From NCBI GenBank assembly GCA_903905455.1, contig CAIVGN010000045.1, forward strand, positions 1-64,000: a stretch of DNA of 64,000 bases. Reading direction: 5' to 3'. Shown here piece by piece: positions 25,675 to 34,415 of this stretch. The stretch's first letter is position 1; each line of letters starts with the position of its first letter. The position numbers were made by a program, and so were the translations under genes. The notes beneath the pieces were generated by a model. The model was given only the letters and a program-made list of their open reading frames with translations, did no database searches and had not been told where the DNA came from. The DNA comes from an uncultured Archangium sp. Lineage in GTDB: Bacteria; Myxococcota; Myxococcia; Myxococcales; Myxococcaceae.

Positions 25675-28674
25675 ATGCAACGTCTGGCGTTCATCATCCT
25701 CTCGCTGTCCGTCACCGCGTGTCGCTGCGGCACCTCGAACGTCTCGAGCCGCTTCGGAGAGCTGGTGGTGGTGCAGCAGGCAGACACCGGCCGCGAGGTG
25801 CTCACGCGCGACGCGACGCTGAGCCTCGCGCCGACCTACATGGACACCGTGAGCGCCGGCGAGGCCCCGGTGCGCAACGTGGGCCTCGAGGAGATCTCCA
25901 TCACGTCGGTCACCCGCCTCGAGGGTGACCCGTCGCTGAGCCTCGACGACGCGGTGGGGCTGGTCGTCGCGGCCGGCGCCGACGCGGTGCTGCCGGTGCG
26001 CTTCGCCCCCGGCCAGGCGGCCGACGCCAACGCCGCCGCGGTCCCCCACCGCGCGAAGTTCTCGGTGCTGCTGGGCGGCGCCCGGGAGGGGGAAGGCGAG
26101 CTCCTCCTCGAGGTCACCGCCATCGCCGTGGCGCGCGACTGCTACGTGCCCGCGCTGCTCGACTTCGGAAAGGTGCCGCTGCGCCAGGCCATCGTCGCCC
26201 CCATCTCCCTGGAGAATGGCCGCGTCCTCGGCGCCACCACCACGGTGGGCGCGCTGGCCGGCGCCGACGCCAACGCCTTCTTCCTCGAGGCCCCCTCGGG
26301 CAGCCTCGAGGTACCGGCCGGCGGCCGCGTCGCGCTGCCGGTGCGCTTCTCGCCGCTCGAGGAGCGCGCCTACGCCGCGTCGTTCCCGCTGCGCCGCGCG
26401 GCCGGGTGCCCCGAGGGCACGGTGCAGCTTCGCGGCGAAGGCAGCGACCAGGCCCTCTCGTGGAGCCCCTCCCGCCTCGACTTCGGGCGCCTGCCCCTGG
26501 GCGTGAGCCTCAGCAAGCGCGTCACCGTGGTGAACAACTCGAACATCGCGCTCTCCATCACCCCCACCCTGGGCTCGCCGCACTTCACCCTCTCGCCCGG
26601 CACGCCCACCTCGGTGCCGGCCCGCGGAACGGCGACGGTGGACGTGGCCTGCGCGCCCCAGGCGCTGGGGCCGATCACCGCGCAGCTGACCCTCGACCTG
26701 GGCACCGTGCCGGTGACGCCCGCGCGCATCGAGCTCTCCTGCGTCGGCGGCGGCCCCCGCGTGCGCGTCGACCCCTCGCCGCTGCTGCTGGGCACCGTGC
26801 CGGTCAACACCACGACGAAGCGGCGCATCCTCGTGCAGAACGTGGGCACCGCCCCGCTCACGCCCGGAGACCCCTCGAACAACCTCACCCTGGGCACCAA
26901 CGGGTCGGTGCCGTGGTTCGCCATCGTGCCCACGAACGCCGCCACCTCGTCGGCCGAGTTCCAGGTCTCGCTGCGCGGGACCTACGACCCGGCCGGCATC
27001 CCGGCGATCATCGGCCACAACTTCGTGGAGTTCGAAGTCTCGTTGACCCCCACCACCGTGGGCGTGCGCGAGGCCGACCTCCTCGTCTACACCAACGACT
27101 CCGCCCAGCCCGTGGTCCGCGTACCCCTCAGCGCCATCCCGCGGCTGCCGGAGGCCTGCGACGTCACCCTCTCGCCGGCCGGCGCGGACTTCGGGCCTGC
27201 GCCGCGCGGCGCGGTCATCGGGCGCACCATCACCGTCACCAACAACAGCCCCGTCGACGGCAGCGTGTGCCTCATCAGCGGCATCGAGATGGCGCCGGGC
27301 TCGAACCTCGCCTTCCAGGTGACCGACCCCGGCGTGCCGAGCCTGCTCGTGCCCCGGGCCCAGACGCGCTTCATTCGCGTGACCGCGGTGGTGCCCGGCG
27401 ACGCCGCCATCGGCGAATACCTGCGCGGCACGTTGCGGCTCCAGGTCTCGGGGGAAACGGCGCCGCGCGCCCTGCCCGTCGATCTCCAGGTCAGCCGCTG
27501 CCTGGTGCTCGACCCGCCCATCGTCGACGTGGGGCTGGTGCAGACCGGCTGCACCTCGGCCAGCAGGTCGCTGACGCTCTACAACGTGTGCGGCCTGCCC
27601 ATCACCATCAGCGGGCAGTCGACACCCGCGGCGCCCTTCCGCATCACCAGCTCGCCCCTCGGCAACGGGCCGGTGTCGCTGGACCCCAGCGTGCACCTCA
27701 CCGTGCAGGTCGCGGCCGCGCCGGTGGGCCCCGGCGCCTTCACCGGCCAACTGGCCATCGACAGCGTGGAAGGCGGCGCCACCTTCACCCAGTCGGTGCT
27801 GCTGCGCGGCACCTCGAACGCCTCGGGCGTACAGGCCGATGCGTTCACCCAGGGCGCCGCCGACGTCGACATCCTCCTGGTGGTCGACAACTCGTGCTCC
27901 ATGGGCGACGAGCAGGCCGCCCTGGCCACCAACTTCGCCTCGTTCATCAGCTCGGCGCAGCAGAGCTCGGGCAACTGGCACATCGGGGTCATCACCACCG
28001 ACGTGATCAGCGATCGCGGCCAGCTGGTGCAGACCGCGACCAACCCGCGCTACCTCACGCCCAACACGGTCAACGTCGCCACCCTCTTCTCGCAGAAGGT
28101 GCAGCTGGGCACCGGCGGCAGCGGCATCGAGCAGCCCTTCCAGTCCATGGCCCTGGCGCTGACGAGCCCCGCCCTCACCGGGGCCAACGCGGGCTTCGTG
28201 CGCCCCGACGCGGCCCTGGCGGTGGTGGTGGTCACCGACGCGCTCGAGCAGTCGCCCAACAGCGTGGGCTCGTACCTGACCACGCTCAAGCAGGCGAAGC
28301 AGAACCGCGCCGACCTGGTCTCGCTCTCGGTGGTGGGGCCCATCTCGGCGCCCAGCGCCACCTGCATGACCGAAGGCGCCATCGACGACGGGCGGTTCAC
28401 TTCGGCCGCGAACGCCACCGGCGGCGTGCTCGCCGACATCTGCACCAGCAACTGGGCCATGGAGCTCGAGACCATCAGCCGCAGCGTCTTCGGTGCCCGG
28501 CGCAACTTCGAGCTCACCGGCACGCCCCGCGGCGCAGCCGAGGTCACGGTGCTGGTGGACGGCGTGCGCACCACCGCCTGGGTGCTCGACCCGGCCCGCA
28601 ACGCCGTGGTGCTCACCACCGCCCCCGCCCCGGGCTCGGTGATCAGCATCGACTACCGCACCGCCTGCTACTGA
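25675..28674 (+). CDS. Large surface lipoprotein with ASH/choice-of-anchor-D repeats and a VWA-like domain
   Basis: 999 residues. Signal sequence with lipobox SVTAC. Residues about 30-700 are about six to seven repeated beta-sandwich units of the ASH/choice-of-anchor-D type, with recurring LDFGRLPLGVS, VTVVNNSN and LLLGTVPVNTT segments. Residues about 720-930 resemble a von Willebrand A domain, with the metal-site motif DNSCSMGDEQ and the downstream VVVTDALEQ. The C-terminal ~60 residues are beta-rich. It probably mediates adhesion or surface interactions. No obvious C-terminal anchor. Confidence 0.85.
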   Translation: MQRLAFIILSLSVTACRCGTSNVSSRFGELVVVQQADTGREVLTRDATLSLAPTYMDTVSAGEAPVRNVGLEEISITSVTRLEGDPSLSLDDAVGLVVAAGADAVLPVRFAPGQAADANAAAVPHRAKFSVLLGGAREGEGELLLEVTAIAVARDCYVPALLDFGKVPLRQAIVAPISLENGRVLGATTTVGALAGADANAFFLEAPSGSLEVPAGGRVALPVRFSPLEERAYAASFPLRRAAGCPEGTVQLRGEGSDQALSWSPSRLDFGRLPLGVSLSKRVTVVNNSNIALSITPTLGSPHFTLSPGTPTSVPARGTATVDVACAPQALGPITAQLTLDLGTVPVTPARIELSCVGGGPRVRVDPSPLLLGTVPVNTTTKRRILVQNVGTAPLTPGDPSNNLTLGTNGSVPWFAIVPTNAATSSAEFQVSLRGTYDPAGIPAIIGHNFVEFEVSLTPTTVGVREADLLVYTNDSAQPVVRVPLSAIPRLPEACDVTLSPAGADFGPAPRGAVIGRTITVTNNSPVDGSVCLISGIEMAPGSNLAFQVTDPGVPSLLVPRAQTRFIRVTAVVPGDAAIGEYLRGTLRLQVSGETAPRALPVDLQVSRCLVLDPPIVDVGLVQTGCTSASRSLTLYNVCGLPITISGQSTPAAPFRITSSPLGNGPVSLDPSVHLTVQVAAAPVGPGAFTGQLAIDSVEGGATFTQSVLLRGTSNASGVQADAFTQGAADVDILLVVDNSCSMGDEQAALATNFASFISSAQQSSGNWHIGVITTDVISDRGQLVQTATNPRYLTPNTVNVATLFSQKVQLGTGGSGIEQPFQSMALALTSPALTGANAGFVRPDAALAVVVVTDALEQSPNSVGSYLTTLKQAKQNRADLVSLSVVGPISAPSATCMTEGAIDDGRFTSAANATGGVLADICTSNWAMELETISRSVFGARRNFELTGTPRGAAEVTVLVDGVRTTAWVLDPARNAVVLTTAPAPGSVISIDYRTACY

Positions 28675-28718
28675 AGCGCCCCGCGCCCCGAGGCCTTGCG
28701 GAGCGCCCTGACCGCCGT

Positions 28719-28724
28719 TAGAGT
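28719..28724 (+). promoter_or_regulatory. Candidate -10 hexamer TAGAGT for the SPFH gene
   Basis: TAGAGT lies 24 nt before the ATG at 28749, leaving a short leader that contains a strong Shine-Dalgarno at 28738-28744. Confidence 0.35.
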
Positions 28725-28737
28725 CCAACTGACTCTT

Positions 28738-28744
28738 AAGGAGG
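28738..28744 (+). promoter_or_regulatory. Strong ribosome binding site AAGGAGG
   Basis: A near-perfect anti-16S match 4 nt before the ATG at 28749; it fixes the start of the SPFH gene and contrasts with the leaderless-looking starts nearby. Confidence 0.7.
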
Positions 28745-28748
28745 TCAC

Positions 28749-29711
28749 ATGGTCCGATATCTCAAGACGCGTCCCACGCAGTACGTGATGCAGTTCAAGG
28801 GTGGCGAGGTGAAGCGCGAGGGGGCCGGGCTCTCGTTCTTCTACTGGGAGCCCACCTCGACGTTGGTGCTGGTGCCGCTGTCGAGCGCCGACGTGCCCTT
28901 CGCCTTCCAGGAGGTGACGGCCGACTTCCAGACCATCACCGTGCAGGGGCAGCTGACGTGGCGGGTGGCGGACCCGAAGAAGCTCGCCGGGCTGCTCGAC
29001 TACTCGGTCTCTCGCGAGGGGGCCTGGCGCAGCGACGACCCGCAGAAGCTCGAGGAGCGGCTGGTGCACACCGCGCAGATCCTCACCCAGGGCGTGGTGG
29101 GCAAGCTCTCCCTCACCGCGGCGCTGGGGAGCAGCGAGGCCCTGGCGGCGGCGGTGCTCGCGGGGCTCAAGGGCTCGGAGGCGGTGCAGTTGCTGGGGGT
29201 GGAGCTGCTCGCCGTGGCGGTGCTCTCGGTCAAGCCCACGCCGGAGATGGCCCGCGCGCTCGAGGCGGAGGCCCGCGAGGCCCTGCAGCGCAAGAGCGAC
29301 GAGGCCATCTACGAGCGCCGCACCTCGGCGGTGGAGCAGGAGCGCCGGGTCAAGGAGTCGGAGCTGCAGACCGAGGTGATGGTCGAGCAGCAGCGCCGCC
29401 ACATCCGCGAGACCAAGATGGCCGCCGACATCGCCCTGGAGAAGGAGCGCGAGCAGCTCGTCGAGCAGAGCGCGTCGAACGACAAGAAGGTGGCCGAGGC
29501 GCAGGCCTGGGCGCTGGCCAAGCAGTTGGAGCCGCTGCGCACCATGGACTGGAAGGTGCTTTCGGCCCTGTCGGCCGGAGGTGGAGACCCGGGCATGATG
29601 ATCGCCGTCGCCTTCCGCGAGCTGGCGGAGAACGCCCAGCGCATCGGCGAGCTCAACATCAGCCCCGACCTGCTGCGCGCGCTCATCCCCTCGAGTTCCG
29701 GAAAGAAGTGA
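28749..29711 (+). CDS. SPFH/band-7 domain protein
   Basis: 320 residues. The SPFH domain covers about 25-200 (VKREGAGLSFFYW, VPFAFQEVTADFQTITVQGQLTWRVADP), followed by an Ala/Glu/Arg-rich coiled coil (about 190-260). There is no N-terminal membrane helix, so it may be peripheral. SPFH proteins scaffold membrane domains. It is the first of a run of same-strand genes and is 7 bp from the NAD-kinase-like gene. Confidence 0.85.
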   Translation: MVRYLKTRPTQYVMQFKGGEVKREGAGLSFFYWEPTSTLVLVPLSSADVPFAFQEVTADFQTITVQGQLTWRVADPKKLAGLLDYSVSREGAWRSDDPQKLEERLVHTAQILTQGVVGKLSLTAALGSSEALAAAVLAGLKGSEAVQLLGVELLAVAVLSVKPTPEMARALEAEAREALQRKSDEAIYERRTSAVEQERRVKESELQTEVMVEQQRRHIRETKMAADIALEKEREQLVEQSASNDKKVAEAQAWALAKQLEPLRTMDWKVLSALSAGGGDPGMMIAVAFRELAENAQRIGELNISPDLLRALIPSSSGKK

Positions 29712-29718
29712 GGCCGTC

Positions 29719-30642
29719 GTGGACAAGCTCATCCTGGTCACGCGCAAGACGAGGCTCGAGGCGCTCACCGAGCGGTTCAACACCCGCGCCCAGGCCAAGT
29801 TCTACCTGACCCAGGCGGGCCTCGACTTCGAGGACTACGCGCAGGAGCACGACACCTACCAGCGGGCCCTGGCCCAGGCGCACGCCGCGCTGCAGGTGGG
29901 CCTGCCGGTGCAGACCCTGGAGCGCGCGCTGGTCTCCACGTACCTCTTCGGCAAGAACGACGCGGTGGTGGTGCTGGGCCAGGACGGCACGGTGGCCAAC
30001 ACCGCGAAGTACGTGGGGTCCTGCCCGCTGCTGGGCGTCAACCCCGACCCCGAGCGCTTCGACGGCGTGCTGCTGCCCTTCCGGGTGGACGGGCTGCGGC
30101 GGGCGCTCGGGCTGACGCTGGAAGGCAAGCCGCGCATCAAGGAGGTGACCCTGGCGGAGGCGGTGTTGTCCGATGGGCAGCGGCTGCTGGCCTTCAACGA
30201 TCTGTACCTCGGCGCGCGCACCCACGTGTCGGCGCACTACCGGCTGCGCACCACGCAGGATCGCACCGGCTGGGAGCGGCAGTCCTCGAGCGGGGTCCTC
30301 GTGTCCACCGGCGCTGGCTCCACGGGCTGGCTCAGCTCGGTGTGCACCATGGCCTCGGCGATGTCGCAGAAGCTGGGGGGCCAGGCGCTCGAGGGCCTGC
30401 ACTTCGCGTGGGACGACCCGCGGCTGTACTTCGTGGTGCGCGAGCCCTTCGTCTCGAAGCACTCGGCGGCGAGCCAGGTCGCGGGGCCGGTGAGCACCGG
30501 GGCGCCGCTGGAGATCGAGTCGCTGATGCCCACCGGCGGCGTCATCTTCAGCGACGGCATGGAAGACGACGCGCTCTCGTTCACCTCGGGGCTGGTGGCG
30601 CGCATCGGACCGTCGTCGCAGCGCGCCCGGCTCGTGGTCTGA
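29719..30642 (+). CDS. Divergent NAD-kinase-like protein
   Basis: 307 residues from a GTG. The order of features matches the NAD/diacylglycerol kinase fold: a substrate loop VVVLGQDGTVANTA where the family has GGDGT, LGVNPDP, and the C-terminal VSTGAGSTGW, the NAD-kinase STGSTA-like motif. The first Gly of GGDGT is changed to Gln, which could lower or alter ATP use. The protein may phosphorylate NAD or a related diphosphate, or be a non-catalytic member. It follows the SPFH gene by 7 bp. Confidence 0.7.
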   Translation: MDKLILVTRKTRLEALTERFNTRAQAKFYLTQAGLDFEDYAQEHDTYQRALAQAHAALQVGLPVQTLERALVSTYLFGKNDAVVVLGQDGTVANTAKYVGSCPLLGVNPDPERFDGVLLPFRVDGLRRALGLTLEGKPRIKEVTLAEAVLSDGQRLLAFNDLYLGARTHVSAHYRLRTTQDRTGWERQSSSGVLVSTGAGSTGWLSSVCTMASAMSQKLGGQALEGLHFAWDDPRLYFVVREPFVSKHSAASQVAGPVSTGAPLEIESLMPTGGVIFSDGMEDDALSFTSGLVARIGPSSQRARLVV

Positions 30643-30717
30643 AGGGCCCGCCCCGCTTTCGTGCTCGCCCGAGGCGGCGTGGATGCTAAGGCCACGCGCG
30701 TTCGCGTGCCGACCACG

Positions 30718-31107
30718 ATGAAACCCGAGGCGGGGATGCTCAAGACCGTAGTGCTGTCGATCTTCACCACCTTCCTCATCACCTCGGGCCAGGTGTTCTG
30801 GAAGCTCGGCTTCAGCAAGATCGGCGGCTTCTACGTCAGCGACCAGAGCGTGCCCGCCAACCTGTTCCGGGTGCTGACCAACCCGTTCATACTCGCGGGC
30901 TTCGCCGTGTACATCGTGGCCACGGCGTTCTTCATGTACCTGCTCTCGAAGTACGACATCAGCCTGGTCATTCCGCTCAGCAGCGTGTCCTTCGTCTTCT
31001 CGTTGCTCGCCGGCGTGTTCCTCTTTCACGAGGACATCTCGGCGACGCGCGTCGCCGGCGTCTTCGTCATCATCGTGGGCATCTTGTTGGTCTTGAAGAA
31101 GACCTGA
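30718..31107 (+). CDS. Small EamA/SMR-like four-helix membrane protein
   Basis: 129 residues from the ATG at 30718 (an internal ATG at 30736 is also possible). There are four membrane helices. The hallmark SGQVFWKLGFSKIG and the end helix VAGVFVIIVGILLVLKK are as in half-size DMT-superfamily proteins (EamA/SMR-like). It should dimerise to make an export pathway or a lipid-sugar flippase of the ArnE/F kind. Located between the NAD-kinase-like and SDR genes. Confidence 0.75.
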   Translation: MKPEAGMLKTVVLSIFTTFLITSGQVFWKLGFSKIGGFYVSDQSVPANLFRVLTNPFILAGFAVYIVATAFFMYLLSKYDISLVIPLSSVSFVFSLLAGVFLFHEDISATRVAGVFVIIVGILLVLKKT

Positions 31108-31138
31108 GACCCGCGCCTCCACCCACAGGGAGTCACCC

Positions 31139-31822
31139 ATGTACGTCGTCACCGGAGCATCGCGAGGGATCGGCCAGTTCTTGTTCGAGCGGCTGCTGGC
31201 CGAGGGCGAGCAGGTCGTGGGCACGTACTTCCACACCGCGCCGCAGGGGCCCAACGCGTCGAAGCTGTTCAAGGTCGACGTGGGCGATCACGCGCAGGTC
31301 TGTGCCTTCGTCGACGGCCTCAAGGGCCAGCTGCAGCGCGTGGTGCTCATCAACTGCGCGGGCACCAACTACAACGCCTTCGGCCACAAGTCGGACATGG
31401 CCAAGTGGGCGGAGGTCATCCGGGTGAACCTGCTGGGGAGCTTCCACGTCATCGGCGCGCTGCTGCCGCTGATGCGCGAGCAGGGCTACGGGCGGGTCAT
31501 CAACCTCTCGTCGGTCGTGGCCCAGACGCCGGTGCCGGGCACGAGCGCCTACGCCGCCTCGAAGGCCGGGCTGTGGGGCATGACGCGCGCGCTGGCCGCC
31601 GAGAACGCGAAGAAGGGCATCACCATCAACAACCTGAACCTCGGCTACTTCAACATCGGGATGATCACCGAGGTGCCCGCGGAGTTTCAGCCGGTGGTGA
31701 AGGCGAAGATCCCCACCGGCGAGTTCGGCGACCCCGAGAACATCTTGCGCACGGTGAAGTTCGTGGTGAGCAACGACTACCTCAACGGGGCGAGCATCGA
31801 CGTCAGCGCGGGCATGGTCTAG
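31139..31822 (+). CDS. Short-chain dehydrogenase/reductase (SDR)
   Basis: 227 residues. Cofactor motif TGASRGIG (residues 5-12), NCAG (about 79), catalytic Ser in NLSSVV and the YAASK tetrad residues. SDR enzymes reduce carbonyls or oxidise alcohols with NAD(P). Good GGGAG upstream of the ATG. The next gene begins 10 bp after the stop, so they are probably one transcript. The context of a DMT-like carrier and a GNAT enzyme suggests modification of a sugar or lipid (inference). Confidence 0.9.
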   Translation: MYVVTGASRGIGQFLFERLLAEGEQVVGTYFHTAPQGPNASKLFKVDVGDHAQVCAFVDGLKGQLQRVVLINCAGTNYNAFGHKSDMAKWAEVIRVNLLGSFHVIGALLPLMREQGYGRVINLSSVVAQTPVPGTSAYAASKAGLWGMTRALAAENAKKGITINNLNLGYFNIGMITEVPAEFQPVVKAKIPTGEFGDPENILRTVKFVVSNDYLNGASIDVSAGMV

Positions 31823-31832
31823 GGCGGGGTCG

Positions 31833-32915
31833 ATGGAGCCCAAGCTCGACTTCAAGCCCTTCGAGGTCGCCGGCCTCGAGCAGCAGCGCGCGTTGTTCGC
31901 CGACTGCTTCCCGGAGACCATCGGGCAGCCCGCGGCGCTCGAGCCGCACTACCGGTGGAAGTTCCACGCCTTCCCCGCGCAGCCCCCGTCCTACGAGTAC
32001 GGGGTGCACCTCGCGGGGGAGATGATCGGCTACTACGCCGCCATCCCCTACGCATACCAGGTCGACGGCGAGCGGCGCGTGGCGGGCATGGTGTGCGACG
32101 TGATGACCGGCAGCCGCGCGCGCGGCAAGGGCGTCTTCGCCAAGATGGGAGCCTGGGCCACGGGGCAGATGCAGGCCGCGGGCGTCGACTTCACCACCGG
32201 CTACCCCATTCGCCCCGAGGTGCTGCCCGGCCACCTCAAGGTCGGCTGGAAGGTGGTGCAGACCATGCCCATCTACCTGCGCGTGCTGCGCACCCGGGCG
32301 CTGCTCGATTCGAAGCGCCTGGGCTTCCTCGCGCCGCTGGGCGACGTCGCCGCGCTGGGCTTCAAGGTGTTGCCGCGGCTGCTGCCGGGTCGCGGTGAGT
32401 ACACGGTGCAGGCGCTGACGGTGGCCGAATTCCTCGACGACGCCGGCTACCCCGCCTTCCTCGAGCAGTGGCTGCGCAGCGTGCCCAACGCCCTGGTCAA
32501 GAGCCGGGAGTTCCTCCAGTGGCGCCTCGGCGCGCCCCAGACCGAGTACCGCGTCTTCGTGGCGCGCGACGCCGCGGGCACGATGGTGGGCGTGTGCATC
32601 GCGCGGAACACCGAGCTGTCGAAGGTGCCCGCGCTCGCGCTGCTCGACGTGATGCTGCTGCCCGGGCACCGCGCGGCGTTCCGGGCGCTCGATCGCCAGC
32701 TGCGGCGTTCCGCGCTCGAGTCGGGCGCCGAGGTCATCGCCACCATGATGCACCCCGACTGGGCGCGGGAGTACGGGCTGCCGTGGCTGGGCTACCTCCG
32801 CTCGCCGTTCGTGTTCTCGCTCATCGTCAAGAAGCTCAACGACGCGCTGCCCGACGCGCAGCTCTTCGAGCCGCGGCGCTGGCACACCATGTGGATCGAC
32901 TCCGACGACCTCTGA
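31833..32915 (+). CDS. GNAT-family N-acyltransferase-like protein
   Basis: 360 residues. The CoA-binding signature region VCDVMTGSRARGKGVFAKM (about 88-106) fits GNAT motif A. There is a second fold-like half (about 240-340), so it may be a tandem GNAT. N-terminal LDFKPFEVAGLEQQRALF is typical of acyltransferases acting on sugars. No membrane segment. Follows the SDR by 10 bp. The substrate is not known. Confidence 0.75.
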   Translation: MEPKLDFKPFEVAGLEQQRALFADCFPETIGQPAALEPHYRWKFHAFPAQPPSYEYGVHLAGEMIGYYAAIPYAYQVDGERRVAGMVCDVMTGSRARGKGVFAKMGAWATGQMQAAGVDFTTGYPIRPEVLPGHLKVGWKVVQTMPIYLRVLRTRALLDSKRLGFLAPLGDVAALGFKVLPRLLPGRGEYTVQALTVAEFLDDAGYPAFLEQWLRSVPNALVKSREFLQWRLGAPQTEYRVFVARDAAGTMVGVCIARNTELSKVPALALLDVMLLPGHRAAFRALDRQLRRSALESGAEVIATMMHPDWAREYGLPWLGYLRSPFVFSLIVKKLNDALPDAQLFEPRRWHTMWIDSDDL

Positions 32916-32924
32916 GCGAGGCCG

Positions 32925-34415
32925 TCAGTACGTCTCGGGCGAATGATCCGTGCCGTGGCACCGCAGCCGGCACGAGCCGGTGGCCCACGTGGGCTGCCCG
33001 GTGTTGTTGGCCCCCACGACGTTGGGCGCGAAGTTCACCCCGCGCGCGTTGGTGGCGTTGCCCGAGTACGGCGCCCCGCGCGTGCCGTGCGTGTTGTAGT
33101 GGCACTCGCGGCACACCGCGTTGCCCTGCCCGGCGCCCGCAGTGTTGATGTCGGTGCCGCCGCTGCCCTTGTTGTAGAGGCTGCGCATGTGGAACCCGTG
33201 CAGGCGGAACGAGGTGTCGGTGCGGGCGTTGCTGCTCCCGGTCGCGAAGGGCGCGGAGGAGTGGCAGATGAAGCACAGCGAGAAGTCAGCCGCGGCGTAG
33301 TCGTTGGCCGTGGCCCGGGCCTTGAGGCCCAGCTTGTACGGCGCCCGCAGCACGCCCGGCGCGCTCGAGCCGTGCGGCCCGCTGGGTGCCGCGCCGGTGT
33401 ACGAAGACACGGTCGACACGGTCAGCGGAATGGCGTCGTTGTTGTGGCAGTCGGCGCAGGTGATGACGCTGGTGGTGGAGAGGTGCGGCAGCCCGGTGCC
33501 GCCGTCGAGGCTGGCGGCCATGGTCGCCGACGTGTTCTTCCCCGCGGCCTCCACCGGGTGGAATGACTCGTTGGCGGGGTTGAGCACCAGGGCCAGGTCG
33601 GTCTGGCCGGCGGGCCGCGTGGTCCACGACGAGTGGCACTTGAAGCACAGCTCGTATTCCTTCACCGCGCCGACGTTGGTCTGCGGCACGAAGGTGTAGC
33701 CGGGCACCGCGCCCGCCGCGCCGTTGGTGACCTGGATGCGGCTGACCCCGGCGAGCTTGTTGAGCGTCGTGACCGCGTGGGGGTTGTGACAGTCGGTGCA
33801 CTCGGCGTGGCGCTTACCGGTGCCGAAGGCCGCGCTCGCGCTGCCCTCGGCGGTGACGTGGACGCCGCTGGTGGCCACCGTGGGGTGCGCGTAGGCCTTG
33901 TTCACCTCGGCGAAGAGGTTGGTGGTCGCCGGGCCCGAGCCGTCGTGGCACGAGAGGCACAGCGCCTCTTCGCGGAAGTATTCGAGGTTCGGCACGAGGC
34001 CCTGGCCGTCACGGGCGCCGTGCGGGGTGTGGCAGTTGAGGCACTTGCCCTGGTCTCCCGCGGGGCGCGCGGCCGGCGTGGGCCCCGGCCAGCGCATGGC
34101 CGCCGAAGTGGAGTGCACGCTCGCGGCGTAGGCGGTCTGCCCGTCGTACACCGAGGCCGAGCCCGCCGCGGCGTGGCAGGTGAAGCACAGCGCGTTGTCG
34201 TTGGTGCTGAAGAGCACCGGCGACATGGGCGCGGGTGACTGGCGCGGAACGTGGCACTGCGAGCAGTGGCCGGTGGGCACGCTCGCGAGGCGGTTGACGC
34301 CGGTGGTGGTGTTGCCGTGCTTGGTGAGGTGGAACACCTGGTCGCCGCCAGCGACGGCGGTCCCGGCCCCCAGCGCCACGAGCAGCAACGTCAGTATTGA
34401 TGGCAGGCGTTGCAT
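32925..34415 (-). CDS. Multihaem c-type cytochrome, about ten haem sites
   Basis: 496 residues. A signal peptide ends at about AVAGG. I count nine CxxCH motifs (including CSQCH, CFTCH, CLNCH, CLSCH, CTDCH, CFKCH, CADCH, CFICH, CRECH) plus one CxxxCH variant (CRLRCH) near the C-terminus, spread through the chain with many extra histidines. It should be periplasmic or surface-exposed and wired for long-range electron transfer. Overlaps the next multihaem gene by 25 bp; together they make an operon. Confidence 0.85.
   Translation of the reverse strand: MQRLPSILTLLLVALGAGTAVAGGDQVFHLTKHGNTTTGVNRLASVPTGHCSQCHVPRQSPAPMSPVLFSTNDNALCFTCHAAAGSASVYDGQTAYAASVHSTSAAMRWPGPTPAARPAGDQGKCLNCHTPHGARDGQGLVPNLEYFREEALCLSCHDGSGPATTNLFAEVNKAYAHPTVATSGVHVTAEGSASAAFGTGKRHAECTDCHNPHAVTTLNKLAGVSRIQVTNGAAGAVPGYTFVPQTNVGAVKEYELCFKCHSSWTTRPAGQTDLALVLNPANESFHPVEAAGKNTSATMAASLDGGTGLPHLSTTSVITCADCHNNDAIPLTVSTVSSYTGAAPSGPHGSSAPGVLRAPYKLGLKARATANDYAAADFSLCFICHSSAPFATGSSNARTDTSFRLHGFHMRSLYNKGSGGTDINTAGAGQGNAVCRECHYNTHGTRGAPYSGNATNARGVNFAPNVVGANNTGQPTWATGSCRLRCHGTDHSPETY

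Noticed and set aside
25537-28728. Open frame of 1063 codons on the minus strand
   Set aside because: Antisense to the VWA/ASH lipoprotein; Arg/Gly/His-rich low-quality translation typical of GC-rich shadow frames.
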